A stretch of DNA of 64,000 bases, from positions 12,303,762-12,367,761 of the forward strand of contig CM039183.1 in NCBI GenBank assembly GCA_008360975.2, given 5' to 3'. This stretch comes from Lichenostomus cassidix (lineage: Eukaryota > Chordata > Aves > Passeriformes > Meliphagidae). A program made the translations under genes and the position numbers. The notes beneath the pieces were generated by a model, which saw only the letters and a program-made list of their open reading frames with translations, did not search any database and had not been told where the DNA came from. This document shows positions 39,099 through 49,745 of the stretch, in pieces; the first letter of the stretch is position 1, and each line of letters begins with the position of its first letter.

Positions 39099-39362
39099 TG
39101 TCGCTGTTGAGCCGCTAGCAGAGAACAAGACCCGAGTTCTCAGTGTGACAAGAAAGAAGAAATTTATTATTTTGATTTCAATATATATATATAGACTTTT
39201 CAGAGGTCGCCCAGATTGGTCAGTCAGAAACCTCCCCCTAGGCCTGACTGGCCAGGCCTGAACTGTCCAAATCGCGAGACACTGTTTCAAAACATCCAAA
39301 CTTTATCTTTGTTTATAAAACACAGAGGAATGTTCTCAAGGGAAAGACCTGTGCTAGCCACA
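39099..39362 (-). mobile_element. Solo LTR of a class II (ERVK-like) endogenous retrovirus, copy B
   Basis: A 264-bp relative of the solo LTR at 16881-17143, in the same orientation, with TGTCGC and GCCACA at its ends. The flanks are GAGGGG (39093-39098) and GCGGGG (39363-39368), a 6-bp target duplication with one mismatch. On the minus strand it has a TATA-like element expanded to (TA)7 (39180-39194 on plus) and AATAAA (complement of 39163-39168). About six CpGs survive, including TCGCGAG, where copy A has mostly lost them, so this copy looks less decayed. No internal retroviral region is attached. It lies inside the tandem-repeat nest, next to unit 2. Confidence 0.85.
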
Positions 39363-39669
39363 GCGGGGGAGCAGATGACTCTTCCAGGGGGTATTTTTTT
39401 TCTGCTTGTTGGAGCAGGGATCTCAAATTTTGCCAGCAGCAATTAAGCCACACTAAGGAGTAGCTGACAGCCCTCCCATAGCAACTGAATCATTCTGGGG
39501 AGCGGGCTCATCCCCAGTGTGGCCAGAGCTTGGTTACCAGCCTCAAAGGGGAGTCTAGGGGAAGGGGAGCTGGCATTGGAGTGTGTCCTGTGGCTGCGAG
39601 TGACTTGCTGTAGCCTTTGCCTCCTGCAGTATGTCAGGGCCCCCTGCTGCCTGTGGCCATAGCTACACT
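39363..39669. other. Sequence between LTR copy B and TA microsatellite
   Basis: About 300 bases of GC-richer, unassigned DNA. Near 39638-39652 it carries GGCCCCCTGCTGCC, whose reverse complement resembles the CTCF core. It could belong to the U3 or internal part of the ERV whose LTR end lies at 40173-40303, but I see no diagnostic words. Confidence 0.4.
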
Positions 39670-39698
39670 GAATATATATATATATATATATATATATT
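39670..39698. repeat. (TA)n microsatellite
   Basis: About 14 uninterrupted TA units. One of three TA tracts within 1 kb. Confidence 0.92.
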
Positions 39699-40060
39699 TC
39701 AGTTCATGAAGGTAAATGAAATCCCAAATTCAGGGAAGAAGTGGAACAAGCAGTCAGGACAGGAGATACAATCAAATACAAGGCCAGTGGGAAAAAATTG
39801 CAAATTTTGGAAATGCAGCGGATAGATCAGGATGAAAGGAGGAGCAGAGGAAAGGAGCAGAAGTTGACCGAATTCTACAGATTGAATTTTTGAAATCGGA
39901 AAAGATAGTGAAAAGCTGACTTGGGAGAAGAAAGAGAGAAAGACAAAGTTTTAAAAATAAAAGGGGGAAAATTGTACATGGAAGTGCAAACACGCAAATG
40001 GCATGGCATGACCTGATATGAAGGCAAAAGTTTGGGAATTTGTATATACTGAATTTGGGA
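39699..40060. other. A-rich unassigned segment between two TA tracts
   Basis: Purine-rich on the plus strand and without a recognised family. Because it lies upstream of the LTR-like end at 40173-40303, it may be the U3 part of that LTR, but this is inference from position only. Confidence 0.35.
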
Positions 40061-40172
40061 GTATGTATGTATATATATATATATATATATACAGAATATA
40101 TATATATATATACAGAATATATATATATATATCTATATATATATCTGTATATATATATATATATATATATTC
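40061..40172. repeat. Long interrupted (TA)n microsatellite
   Basis: About 110 bases of TA units broken by TACAGAAT, CTA and CTGTA words. It can fold back on itself at many points. It directly abuts the LTR-like sequence at 40173, so it may have grown from the TATA-rich promoter of that LTR. Confidence 0.92.
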
Positions 40173-40303
40173 TAGTAAAGCACTGTTACTCCTTTTTCTA
40201 CATTCTTGCCTGAAATTCCCGTAATTTTGAAGTTAGTAAAAATTTGGAGGATGGGGTCTTCTTTCTCTTCCAGCAAGGTTCCCACTTTCCTGGACAGACA
40301 TTT
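40173..40303 (+). mobile_element. 3' part of an avian ERV LTR (ERVL-like), different family from copies A and B
   Basis: The text follows, in order, a common songbird LTR end: 'ctagtaaagaactgttattcct', 'tttgcctgagagcccc', 'ttaatttcaaattt', 'atttggaggga', 'aaggctcctgcctt' and a terminal 'agcagaca'. Visible matches are CTAGTAAAGCACTGTTACTCC (near 40172), TTGCCTGAAATTCCCGTAAT and AATTTGGAGGATGGGGT. It is on the plus strand, opposite to LTR copies A and B. The 5' part is unclear because of the TA microsatellite. Assignment from memory of the consensus. Confidence 0.6.
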
Positions 40304-40505
40304 GTCTTTTAAACCAAGACAGAGGGAAAATCCTGCAACCCAGTGTTTCAGGGGAAGTTGGGAAGGGGCATCCAGGAGTCCAAGGACAGCCTGAGCTGTT
40401 GGATCTGGCAGCTCTGGTCTGGGAGCAATCCTCAGGCATTCCCAAGTTTTGGAGGCTGAATCCCACTTTCACCCTCAGGCACCTGTCCTGTTGTCAAATC
40501 CTGAA
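40304..40505 (+). repeat. Tandem repeat unit 3, displaced by LTR insertions
   Basis: Third copy of the unit at 38700-39030. Landmarks in order are CTTTT..AGGGAAAATCCTGCAACCCA (near 40307-40342), CCAGGAGTCCAAGGACAGCC (40372), CTGGTCTGGGAGCAATCCT (near 40414), GGCATTCCCAAGTTTTGGAGG (near 40435) and TCCCACTTTC (near 40461). The TCCAAG-to-GGCATT spacing of 56 matches unit 1. It begins right where the ERVL-like LTR ends, so the array was probably continuous before the LTRs inserted. Confidence 0.7.
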
Positions 40506-43500
40506 AGCCCTTGAGTAACTTTTACACTTTGGAGTCACAGAGAATCAGGTGAATAAGAAATCATCCATTAAAACCTGTGTGTATGCTTAAGGCATCAAAA
40601 CCTATTCAGGAAATTAAAGAGCACATGGGCCTTGCTGGATTTATTCTTTTTGTTTGGTTGGATTTTTGTGAGATTTTGGTTTTTTATTGTTTAATGGTTT
40701 TGTTGGCTTTCATTTTGGATTTTTTTTTCTTTTTTTTACACAACCCACAAGTTGTCTTAAACAGAGTCACTCCCAAATCATCTGTGGTTTAGCAACAGAT
40801 AGAGTTGACAAACTAAATTATTCTTGGCTATTTTCACAAACAGAATGCCCAACCAAAACATTCAAATGTTTGTTTATTTGGTTGTTTCAAAGTGATGTGT
40901 GATAGAAAGCGAAGTCTATATGCAACCATTAACCAATTCTACTGCTGGATTTAATAAATGCTGTTTTAGCTTTTATTCCCTTGCTGCCTGATTTTTGGGA
41001 ATTGCCCACCACTGTGAAATTGGAAAGTTCAAGAGAAGAAGCCATGAAAGGGAATATCTAATTTCTTTACTCTAGCTGCTCTTTCATGGCCTCAATTAAT
41101 CTACACTTGCAAGTCCTTCAATTTATGGAAAATTATTGGAATGGCAATGTGGACTCTGCATAGCCAAAAGCTGGATTTTAATAAATGTGGGCTATTTAGT
41201 ACGTATACACAGGATGGCCTTTGAAATCCATCAAGGCTTGTCCAACCTGCTCTGAATAATTTTAAGAAATCAGTGCATAATTAATGAAAAATGCTATCAG
41301 ATCTTTTTCCTGTGGGCTATCGTCTTTATTTCCAGCAAATGTGAGGTTGGTATGACAGCCTGGGTTAAAGTTTCTCCTCCTCCCTTAAACTGGCTCTGCT
41401 TGCACACTAGTGGGATTTATCTCCGCGAAATATAAATGGATAAAAGAAAATCAGGTGTTCAATAGTACATCTGAACTAAAAATACAATTATTTGTATAAC
41501 GTGTGTAATGGTAGGAAGTGTCAGGAAGGTATTTTGAGCACTGTGCCTTGGCTGAGATTCTAATTTCTGTTTGCTGAATCAAAACTGAAGCCTGGGAAAA
41601 AAAAAGACTATCTGAAGGATTTCATCCAGGATATTGTCATTTTATACTTATATATGTAAAGAAACAGATTCCACTTGTCATAGTGAAGCAGAAAACTTTA
41701 TTTACTGGCATTTATTTTAAAAAGACAGCTATTTTAACCCCACCTCATGCTTAAAACCTCTGCCTGTGGAACAGCTTGTACCAATGTCAGCAGGCTAACT
41801 CAACACCTGACAATCTTTCACTTCCACATCTTTCTATTTTTTCCCACTGTTTTGATGTTCAGTTCTGGTTGTTAGTCTTGCTGAGTCACTTCTCAATTAC
41901 TGAAGAAAACATATCTAATTGTGGAAAACCTGGAAGTGAAACAAAGGGAACTCTGATGCTGGGAAGTGCTGCCGTTCTTGGTGCTGTGGACCTCCTTGCT
42001 GACAGGTCTGGCACCCAGTTTTCCCCTGCCTGTCACTTAAATATCCACATAATTTTTGGAGAAAGGCTTCTGCTCTGCTGCTCAGACTCAATGAGGGATG
42101 ACTGTGCTCAAGTAAAAGCACTCAGATGTTTTTATCTGCAAACTCCTTTTAACTCTTCCACCTTGGTGCTCAGCCCCTGTTCAGCATCATTTTAATCCCC
42201 ACTTCTCCTGTTCTGGTGCCTCAGGATGTCAGTGGCTGAAGATCTTTTCCAGATTCACAACATACAGCTGCTAGTGAGTAAGCACTCACTATATGCCTGT
42301 ACTTGATGTTTTCTTCTGGTTTAATCTGTTTAATCTGTTTTTTCCCCAATGTCTATAAGTGGCAGAGGGAAAGGCAGCCTTTTCTTCCAGATGGGTGATT
42401 GTGAATGCCCCACATGAAGCTGCCCTCCAAATTGTAAAATTGCTTGTTTGCAGTTTACTGGGTATCTGCAGAGCCTCTGGTAAGCTCTGGAAACACAGAT
42501 ATATTTTGCAAGTGGGAGAGGGAATCTTGTGCCTCTGGTCTTGACCAAGAGCTGTGATTTGATTTAAATGAGTTTATTTTCTCTCCAGCTTATCTCTGAC
42601 TTTTCTCCCATGCTTTGTTCAGCCTGCATTGTCTTTCTTGCTGGTTATAAACCCTGATTCATTTTATGCCCAAAATCAACACTGGCAAAGTGTATTGTGT
42701 CAGCTGAACCACTAAATAAAATAAACCATAATATTTTATGTTTTCAGTCAAAACTTAGTGGTTGAAAAGTCAGCCTTGTAGCTCATTAAATTCTTCAAGA
42801 GTTGAGAGTTTATAGGAAAAAGTTTATAACTTTCTTCTTGATTAAAAATGATCTATTTCAGCCTTGAAAACTACTCCTTAATTAAAAAGTAAATCATATT
42901 ATATGTTCACCATGATGAACTGATAATTGGAAATTATTATTTTATTACCTTGAATATCAATAAAATGGCATAGTATTTGTGAGTAGGAAATAAAAGAACC
43001 TTAAAATTCTTCACAATGATAAGCTCTGTAATGCCTATAAGCATAGGAATTTCTTCTGTGTCTATTGTGGCTTAATGCTTTTATTGCCTTGAATTTCATA
43101 TAGAAATAAAAAATTATTTTCCATCAGATTTTAAATATTATTCTGCAATAAACCTTGGCTGTGCTGTTAAATCTTCAGGAGCTATTAACTGCTTTTACAG
43201 TACCAGAATTTGCATTTGGCCATACTGCAGCTGTTAGTTCAAGTCCAGGACATTTGGGGGTTGGTGTGAACTCCAGAATGGAATGGATTTGTCTCTTTCC
43301 TCAGGATTAGATATTGTCCAGCCTGCAAATGAGGTGATTGTGCTGAGCTGTATCAGTGCAATGCACACAGTTGGGGTAGGGCTGATAGAATTCCACCAGT
43401 TATTCATTCCAAAGCAATTTCAAGAGCTGTTCCAAAGCATTTAGCCTTGCTGTCTGAGCTTGTGAGCATTTCCCTTTATGGTCTCTGCTGTGATGTGTTG

Positions 43501-43950
43501 GGAAGTCATTGTGACCAAAACTTATGAGGATATACTGGTGGCTTTGGGAAAAAGGGTGAAGTCCTACTAAAAGTCCTACCGTGCATCCTAATTTCATTTT
43601 GGTATAAAAAGCAAGGTAAATCCTTGGCTACTGGGAGACAAGCTGGTGTTTGTAAAACTTTCTGTAGTTAACAGGCACCAAATGATAAAGGGAATAGGAC
43701 ACAGTAAACTGAGTTCTGTTTCAGCTTGCTCCCTCTTCAAGCTTGCCCCAGTGAGTTATCCATTCTCTCACTGTGAATTTTCATTAGTAATGCCATGAAA
43801 TTCCAACAGTACTAAGTGGAATATTTTAGTATCTCTCAAACTCGAGCAAGCTTCTCAGTCTTGTGAATTTGGTCAAAATAATCTCTTCCAGAAGCTTCTC
43901 TGGGCTCATGAAGAAAAAAACCCCTGAATTCTGACCTTTAAGTGAGGGAC
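40506..43950. other. Gene-free unique DNA
   Basis: No gene or repeat family recognised. A T-rich, G/T-biased stretch lies at about 40645-40740. A 139-codon plus frame at 41776-42195 has no family resemblance and a minus-strand frame overlaps it. Confidence 0.55.
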
Positions 43951-43998
43951 TTTATTCTATTCTATTGTACTCTATTCTTCCATTCCATTCCATTCTCT
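43951..43998. repeat. Compound ATTCT/CATTC pentanucleotide microsatellite
   Basis: TATTC units give way to CCATT units over about 48 bases, with one GTAC interruption. Simple repeat. Confidence 0.85.
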
Positions 43999-46900
43999 GA
44001 TTACAAGGCTGAAAGCTTGAAAAGCCAAAGCTGAACTCACAAGTTTTGGCCAACTGATAATATTCCTGGACACTTGTTGTGCCTGTCCATTTTATTATTG
44101 TTTGGAAATAAAGAAAATCCAGCATTGCTCCTGCCTGGCTCTGAGATTTCACTCCCCAGCTACTTTGATTTTATTACTAAATTTAGTGCCACTGTCCTTT
44201 TCAGTGATCACATAAACCTGCACAAGGGATACTTGGCATTTCTCTACTTACTACTCAAGAATTTTGCTGCAGAATTTTTGGTCTAGTTGCTATATTTTAT
44301 ATGCTTTCTTGTTTTTATACCAAGATGCTTTTATCAAATTTGAGCACTCTTTGAGAAAGTGAATTGATGGGTTTAGGTACTAATGATAAAGTGAGTGCTT
44401 TGATCTTATCATTTAAATATTCACAGACTTTTCATGCTTGGAGTTTTAATCACAGGTCAGAAGTGGCATAGTCGCTGATGTATCATTAAGAATACAGCCA
44501 CTTCTGAATTTAAATTACATTCTAGATAGATATTTTTAAAAGAATCCCCTTCAAACTGTTGGGTTTGCTGTTGCAAAGACACCCAAGTCTTTGTAGGGTG
44601 TTTTATGTGTGCACAATACTCTCTTCATACAGATATTTCCCATATAATAGAAGCAAATTTTATGGCAGCTGTAGTCTTTTAAGAGTGAAGACTGTTTCTT
44701 GCATAAAGCATAAATTTTAAAAGCTGAGTAGCTTTTTATGTAGTTTATTTGTGGGATTCTTTTATCAGCTAAAAATGTAAGCTGCTGCATAAATATTTGT
44801 TCAGGCTTAGTTGCAAAGAGACAGAGCAATGTTTCAGGTACATTATTTTATTGATGGCACAATTGGATTGTGGCCTATAGGGAAGCTCTGATGATGGAAG
44901 GAATTATTTCAATGCTAGCATTATTTCCAAAGGGATTTCAAGCACTTCCAGCCATGGCCATATAACATGGGATGTGCTTAACAGTTAACTCTGGAGAGGG
45001 TTTCTCTTACATTTTGGGTATTCTTGGTGGTATTTCTGCCCTATTGTGAGATGTTCAGGAATGTGTGAAATTTCCAGGTTCTCTTTTCAGCAAATCTGAA
45101 AGTCTGGGAGGTCCATGTGTGTTTCAGCTGTAAGGAGTAGGAGTGTAATCTCTGACATGAGCTTTCTGCTTGGTTTAACACTTTCACATTTCATTCTCCC
45201 ATATACACGGTAGATCTGTGTCTGATATTTAAACCCAAAAATATCTCACTGGGAGAGATAAAAGGAACATGAATGTTTTGTTACTGCTCTGTACAAACCA
45301 CATCTGTGACAGCTCTGTTGCTTTCTTCAGCCATTCCCTTAAAGACAGCTTCATAAACATAGGTCAGAGTTAATCTTTTTTGGAGTAAAGCCGAGGTAAA
45401 GGGCTCCAATATTTCAAGTGTTCTCTGCCTCTTTAAAAATGTTATTTTGTAAAGCAGTATTTTATTATATCTCTATTTGCTAATTAACTTTGTAACACGG
45501 TTTTCTATTTGTGAATAGCATGGAAATCCAAAGAAGCACCAACTGCATTGAATCTGAAATAAAATATTCCGAACCCATAGTGTTTCAATATGCCAGTTAT
45601 GCCAAGATATCTGATAGAATAATCTGGAATTGTTAAAGTGAAGAAATTACAAATACAGCTCTGAGTTAAGAGGTTCACTGCTTTTTGGAATTATCCAGTG
45701 ACAAATAACTTTGGGAAAAAATGAGTATGAAAGAATGGTAGTACTGAAAGGTCTCTAGACCACAAGCATGTAGGAGGATTCCTTACACATTTACTTCCTA
45801 TTTAGGAGGTATCTTAATTATCTTAGCTATCTTAATTATCTGAGAGGAGAAGTTGCATGCCTGAGTCTGTAGTCTGTATACTCTGAATTATTTTCTCTCA
45901 TGCAGGTCAGTTTTATACTCAACTGTCCTGTCTCAAATAGCAAGATAAGAGAGGATTTTGCACATAGACCAAAATCTTCCATCTGGGTTACTGTCTTGCT
46001 GATAATTGCATCTTTTCTGGACTGGAAATCACTGCCACTGACAAGATAAACTAGTCATGGGAAATCTTGCACCAATTATGAAAGTATTTTCTGACATCAG
46101 ACATCTTTTTTGTTCTTCCCTACAGAAAAATGCGCCTTTAATAAATGAGATTTACAGAATCTGCAACTCTCCTTCTGGATTCTGCTCACTGAGTGAAAAG
46201 GTGGAGAAACACCCACAAAGCAGCTGTGCAATAAAGAGCCCATTTCACCCTCCAGAGCTCTCCTGCTGCTTTAGTGGAAAGCCCAATGGATGAATGGATG
46301 GATAAAGCTTGGAGGAAGAAATAATCAGCTCTTGGCTAGGTGAGAAGGAGATTTTAACCACAGAGTCCCAGGAGAAATTTCTGAGTCAGCTTCTCTTAGC
46401 CTAGTAGCAATAGCACAGAGAGATGATCCTCTCATCTTGCAGCTTTAACTCTGTGTCTTGTTTTAGGACAATTTAAGAGGTGGACACTCTAAAATGAGTT
46501 ACCTCCTCTTAGTTTCAACCAATCCCTTTCCACCCATACGGAGAAACCAAATATGAGTAGATACGAGTGAAAAAATAAGAGTCTACTAATAAGTGAAACT
46601 GAAACAGGCAAAAAATAGCAGTGAATAATCAGCAGATACAAAATGGCTAAATCTAAGGAATAATTTGATTGAGATATAGGGAAACATCAACTCCTCAGCC
46701 TTTCTTCGTGGGACAAAACTGACTTTTGGCCTTGGAAATGCCTGGGGGTTCTGGACTCCCTTGACTGTGGAAAAATCATGAAATAAAATTTAACATTTGC
46801 TTGAGAGACTGGTGTGTCAGTCCAGCCTTTTAAAGATAACTTTGGAGGAAACAGTAAAACAAATCAGCCAGTCTGGATGAAGAAAGAGCTAAAAATCTGT

Positions 46901-49669
46901 AAGAGACCTTTTGCATAAAATTCTTAAAAAAAGGTTTTATGACATAAAACTTGCAGGTGATCTGAAATAGCTGGAAGCAAATGAAAGAGGTGGCTGCTGT
47001 AAGGTGAGGGAGTTTCAGAACCTGCCCAGTGTAAATTCCTTTCCTTTGACTCAGGTGAAATCTGTGTCTCCTTCCATCTTACTCGTTTCTATTTTAGAAG
47101 ACACTGTTCCTAAAATGGGTAAATTTGCTTTTCTTTATTCCTAATCAGTGGCAGTTCATGAGAACTTAAGAAGTATGGTAGTGGTCGATGGTGAGGTTTG
47201 GTTTTGTTTTTCCCTTGACATTTGGATTTAAGCCTTTATAAAATTTGTGGTTAGACTGCAACATTTCAGAAGTTTAGGGGTGTCCTGATTCATGCTTCCT
47301 TGAGATATGTTACAGCAAAGCCAAATGATCACAAAGAGCATGTACTGGGTATTTCCACCCTGGGAATTTAAAATTTTCTGACTTCATTTCTGATGCTGCA
47401 GTGTAACCACCTGGTGGAGTGAGTGATTGCAAGGCCTGATTAATGGTACAGATTTATAGACTAGAATTTGTTACTTCTGTACCTTGCACGCTGTTCTGTG
47501 GTGGAAATATTTCACAGCTATTGCCAGCTATGTTTTTTGAAAACTCACAGCTTGCTGGAGCATGTCCCACAGTTCAGGTCTGTTTAGATGTTGCAAGTCC
47601 AAGGAAAATATGTTCTCTCTAATGAGGGCTGGATATATCTGGAGTCTTCTGTTTGGTAAAACCCTCAAAGCAAAGTAAATGCAGTACCCCAGCAAAACAC
47701 GAGTGAAATCACATGGTGGCTCTTTGAGAGCTTTGCTTAGTAAAAATAACTCTTTGCTGAATATGTGAATGCAGATGTCAAAGCTCTCTTCTAAGGATAG
47801 GAGGATTAAACAAGAGGTGAAATGGGAATTGTCTTTCTCTTCCCTCACTATCAAAACGAGATTGTTTTAATGGGGCAGACAAACTTCTTGTGCCACTAAA
47901 CCTGAGGTGCTGGGTTTTGGGAAGGGGTATGTCTTGTTTCAAGCAGTGTTTCATTAAAAAAAGATTAATTTCTCAGATACAGAAACCAAAGCTTCCTGAA
48001 TGAAATGCACTGTTGATCCAATTCCAGTGCATTCAAGTTGAAGCTGCTGAAGCATAGTAATGCCTTAGAAGCAAAATGAGGGGATTTTTTTTTCACAGAT
48101 TTTAGAGAAGTTGTGACTTTTCTCAGATTTGTAAGAGCTTCTCAGAAGTTCCAACATGAACTCTTCTATGTTATCATACATCTGAACTGAAAAACTTTGT
48201 TCCTTGTACCAATTATCTTTTTTGGGTTGAAGAGCTGCTACAGTTCGTGTATACCACCATCTCTCAATTCCTGGGAATATGTTTAGCTTGGCTATGCTCA
48301 GTCTGTAACAAAATTTCTGCTCAGCCTTTCCATGTTTTAATTATTGTCTTTTGATTGAATGGATTTTGCAGTGTCATCACTGATTCTGATGCATTTAAAA
48401 CACATAAGTCTGGAGGATCTGATGTTCCAGAAGCTGTTTGAGTAAGCTGAGAAGTGAGGCTGATATTTTACTCTTCTATTTCATTGCAGATCCAGTAGTA
48501 ATTATTTACACTGATGAATAGAGAAATGGAACAAAATGTTCTGCCCCAGGCTTTTACTCTAACTTTGAGGCTGAGCAAAATAACTGCTCTTTTTTTTTCA
48601 TGAAGAGCAATGCAGGGGATGTGACAAAATGTGCCTGAGGAATAAGGTGGTGACAAGATGCTATCTGTGAGGAAACCAGCAGGAATCAGGGTAGGACCAG
48701 TAGGAATCAGGAGCCAATTAGTGCAGCTCTGCTGACTCCCAAAAGCATGAGCCACTTCAGGATGTCTGATGATCTGGCCCTACTTACTGAAATGTCTTAA
48801 AAGAATGATCCTTACTTTCCTTCTTTTCATGAGGTCATCTACCAGAATGCTCCCTACAACCTCCACAAACAACCAAGCAACAAACTGCAAGAAATGCACT
48901 TTATACAGGTTGTAATGTGGTGATGCCAACAGGGGTGCTGTAAATAAATGAGCCAATAAAGGAGGCATTACCAGAAGAGTAAACATTTGCATGCTTCCCA
49001 TGTGAGCCAACTCCCTAAATGCTGGGGTTTAGAGGGAATATTCCTTGAGTAAACTAAGCTATCCCAGTTATTTCCTGCAAGGCTTCTGAAGGGGAAATGG
49101 ACTTTTGGGTGATGTGGAGGGTTTGTGCCCTCCTCACACTGTACTGCCCTGTGTGGTTACAGCACCACTAAAGGAAGCAGAACCTACTAGACCTGGGGTA
49201 TTCAAATGTCACCGAGCAGCTGCTTGCTTTGCTCTTCCCTGAAGCACCTGGCATTGTCCCTGGGATGCCTGTCTGGGTGGAACCCTGCTGGCAGATTATG
49301 GCAACTGATGCCATCCTCATTTTGTTTGCTTTGATCTGTCCTCACAAAGTACAGCTTGTTCAAAACAACTGAAGGAAGCAGAAGCTGTCAGTTTTCCTTG
49401 AAATTATTTTTTGTGCAAATCTATACATTGGCTTTGGACTATATCTATACATTTGCTTGCTGAAATAAGCCCGGGATTGCTTTAAAATCTGATACACCTC
49501 AAGAACTGTTTTGTACCTTGACTAATTTAGAATTAAAGTGAAATCTGAAGCCATGGGAGGGTTTCAATACATTCAGCTTTTGTTGGAAAAACAGTTCTAC
49601 ACAAGTTCTTTTATCTCAGGGGCTGGCTGCTTTTGCACCATTTTACATTTTAGTTTCTAAATTCACCCC
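43999..49669. other. Gene-free unique DNA
   Basis: No gene or transposon recognised over about 5.7 kb. Minor direct repeats occur: TATCTTAATTATCT twice with an 18-base period (45810-45841), and an ACCAG(C/T)AGGAATCAGG pair with a 21-base period (48675-48712). CCACCTGGTGG at about 47407-47417 is a small E-box-containing palindrome. Confidence 0.55.
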
Positions 49670-49745
49670 ACACAGTCTCATTGACTTCAGTGGGAATTTT
49701 CCTAGAACAAGGAATTAAATAGTCTTCAGAATTAGTTCCCCCCTG
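49670..49745 (+). repeat. Ancient amniote interspersed repeat ('cattgacttcaatggga' type)
   Basis: TCATTGACTTCAGTGGGAAT, then 'CCTAGAACAAGGAATTA..CAGAATTAGTTCCC', follows a remembered reptile/bird repeat end that reads 'cattgacttcaatgggagttttgcctgaacaaggact..cagaatttggccc'. Order and spacing are kept. I know the sequence motif better than the family name, so I leave the family open. Confidence 0.5.

Noticed and set aside
16881..39362. The two related LTRs as the ends of one 22-kb provirus
   Set aside because: Each has its own flanking 6-bp duplication, their divergence is high, and no retroviral coding sequence lies between them.
40018..40224. Tyrosine/isoleucine-rich frame
   Set aside because: Pure translation of the TA microsatellite.
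41776..42195. 139-codon plus-strand frame
   Set aside because: Composition is ordinary but matches no known family, and a minus-strand frame overlaps it. The length is not far from chance in AT-rich DNA of this size.
46715..46775. Possible reverse copy of the 205-bp tandem unit (GGCCTTGG..CCTGGG words)
   Set aside because: Only about 20 bases resemble the unit and the flanking landmarks are absent.
47404..47420. CCACCTGGTGG as a CTCF site
   Set aside because: Two core positions disagree with the CTCF consensus. It is better described as a small palindrome around an E-box.
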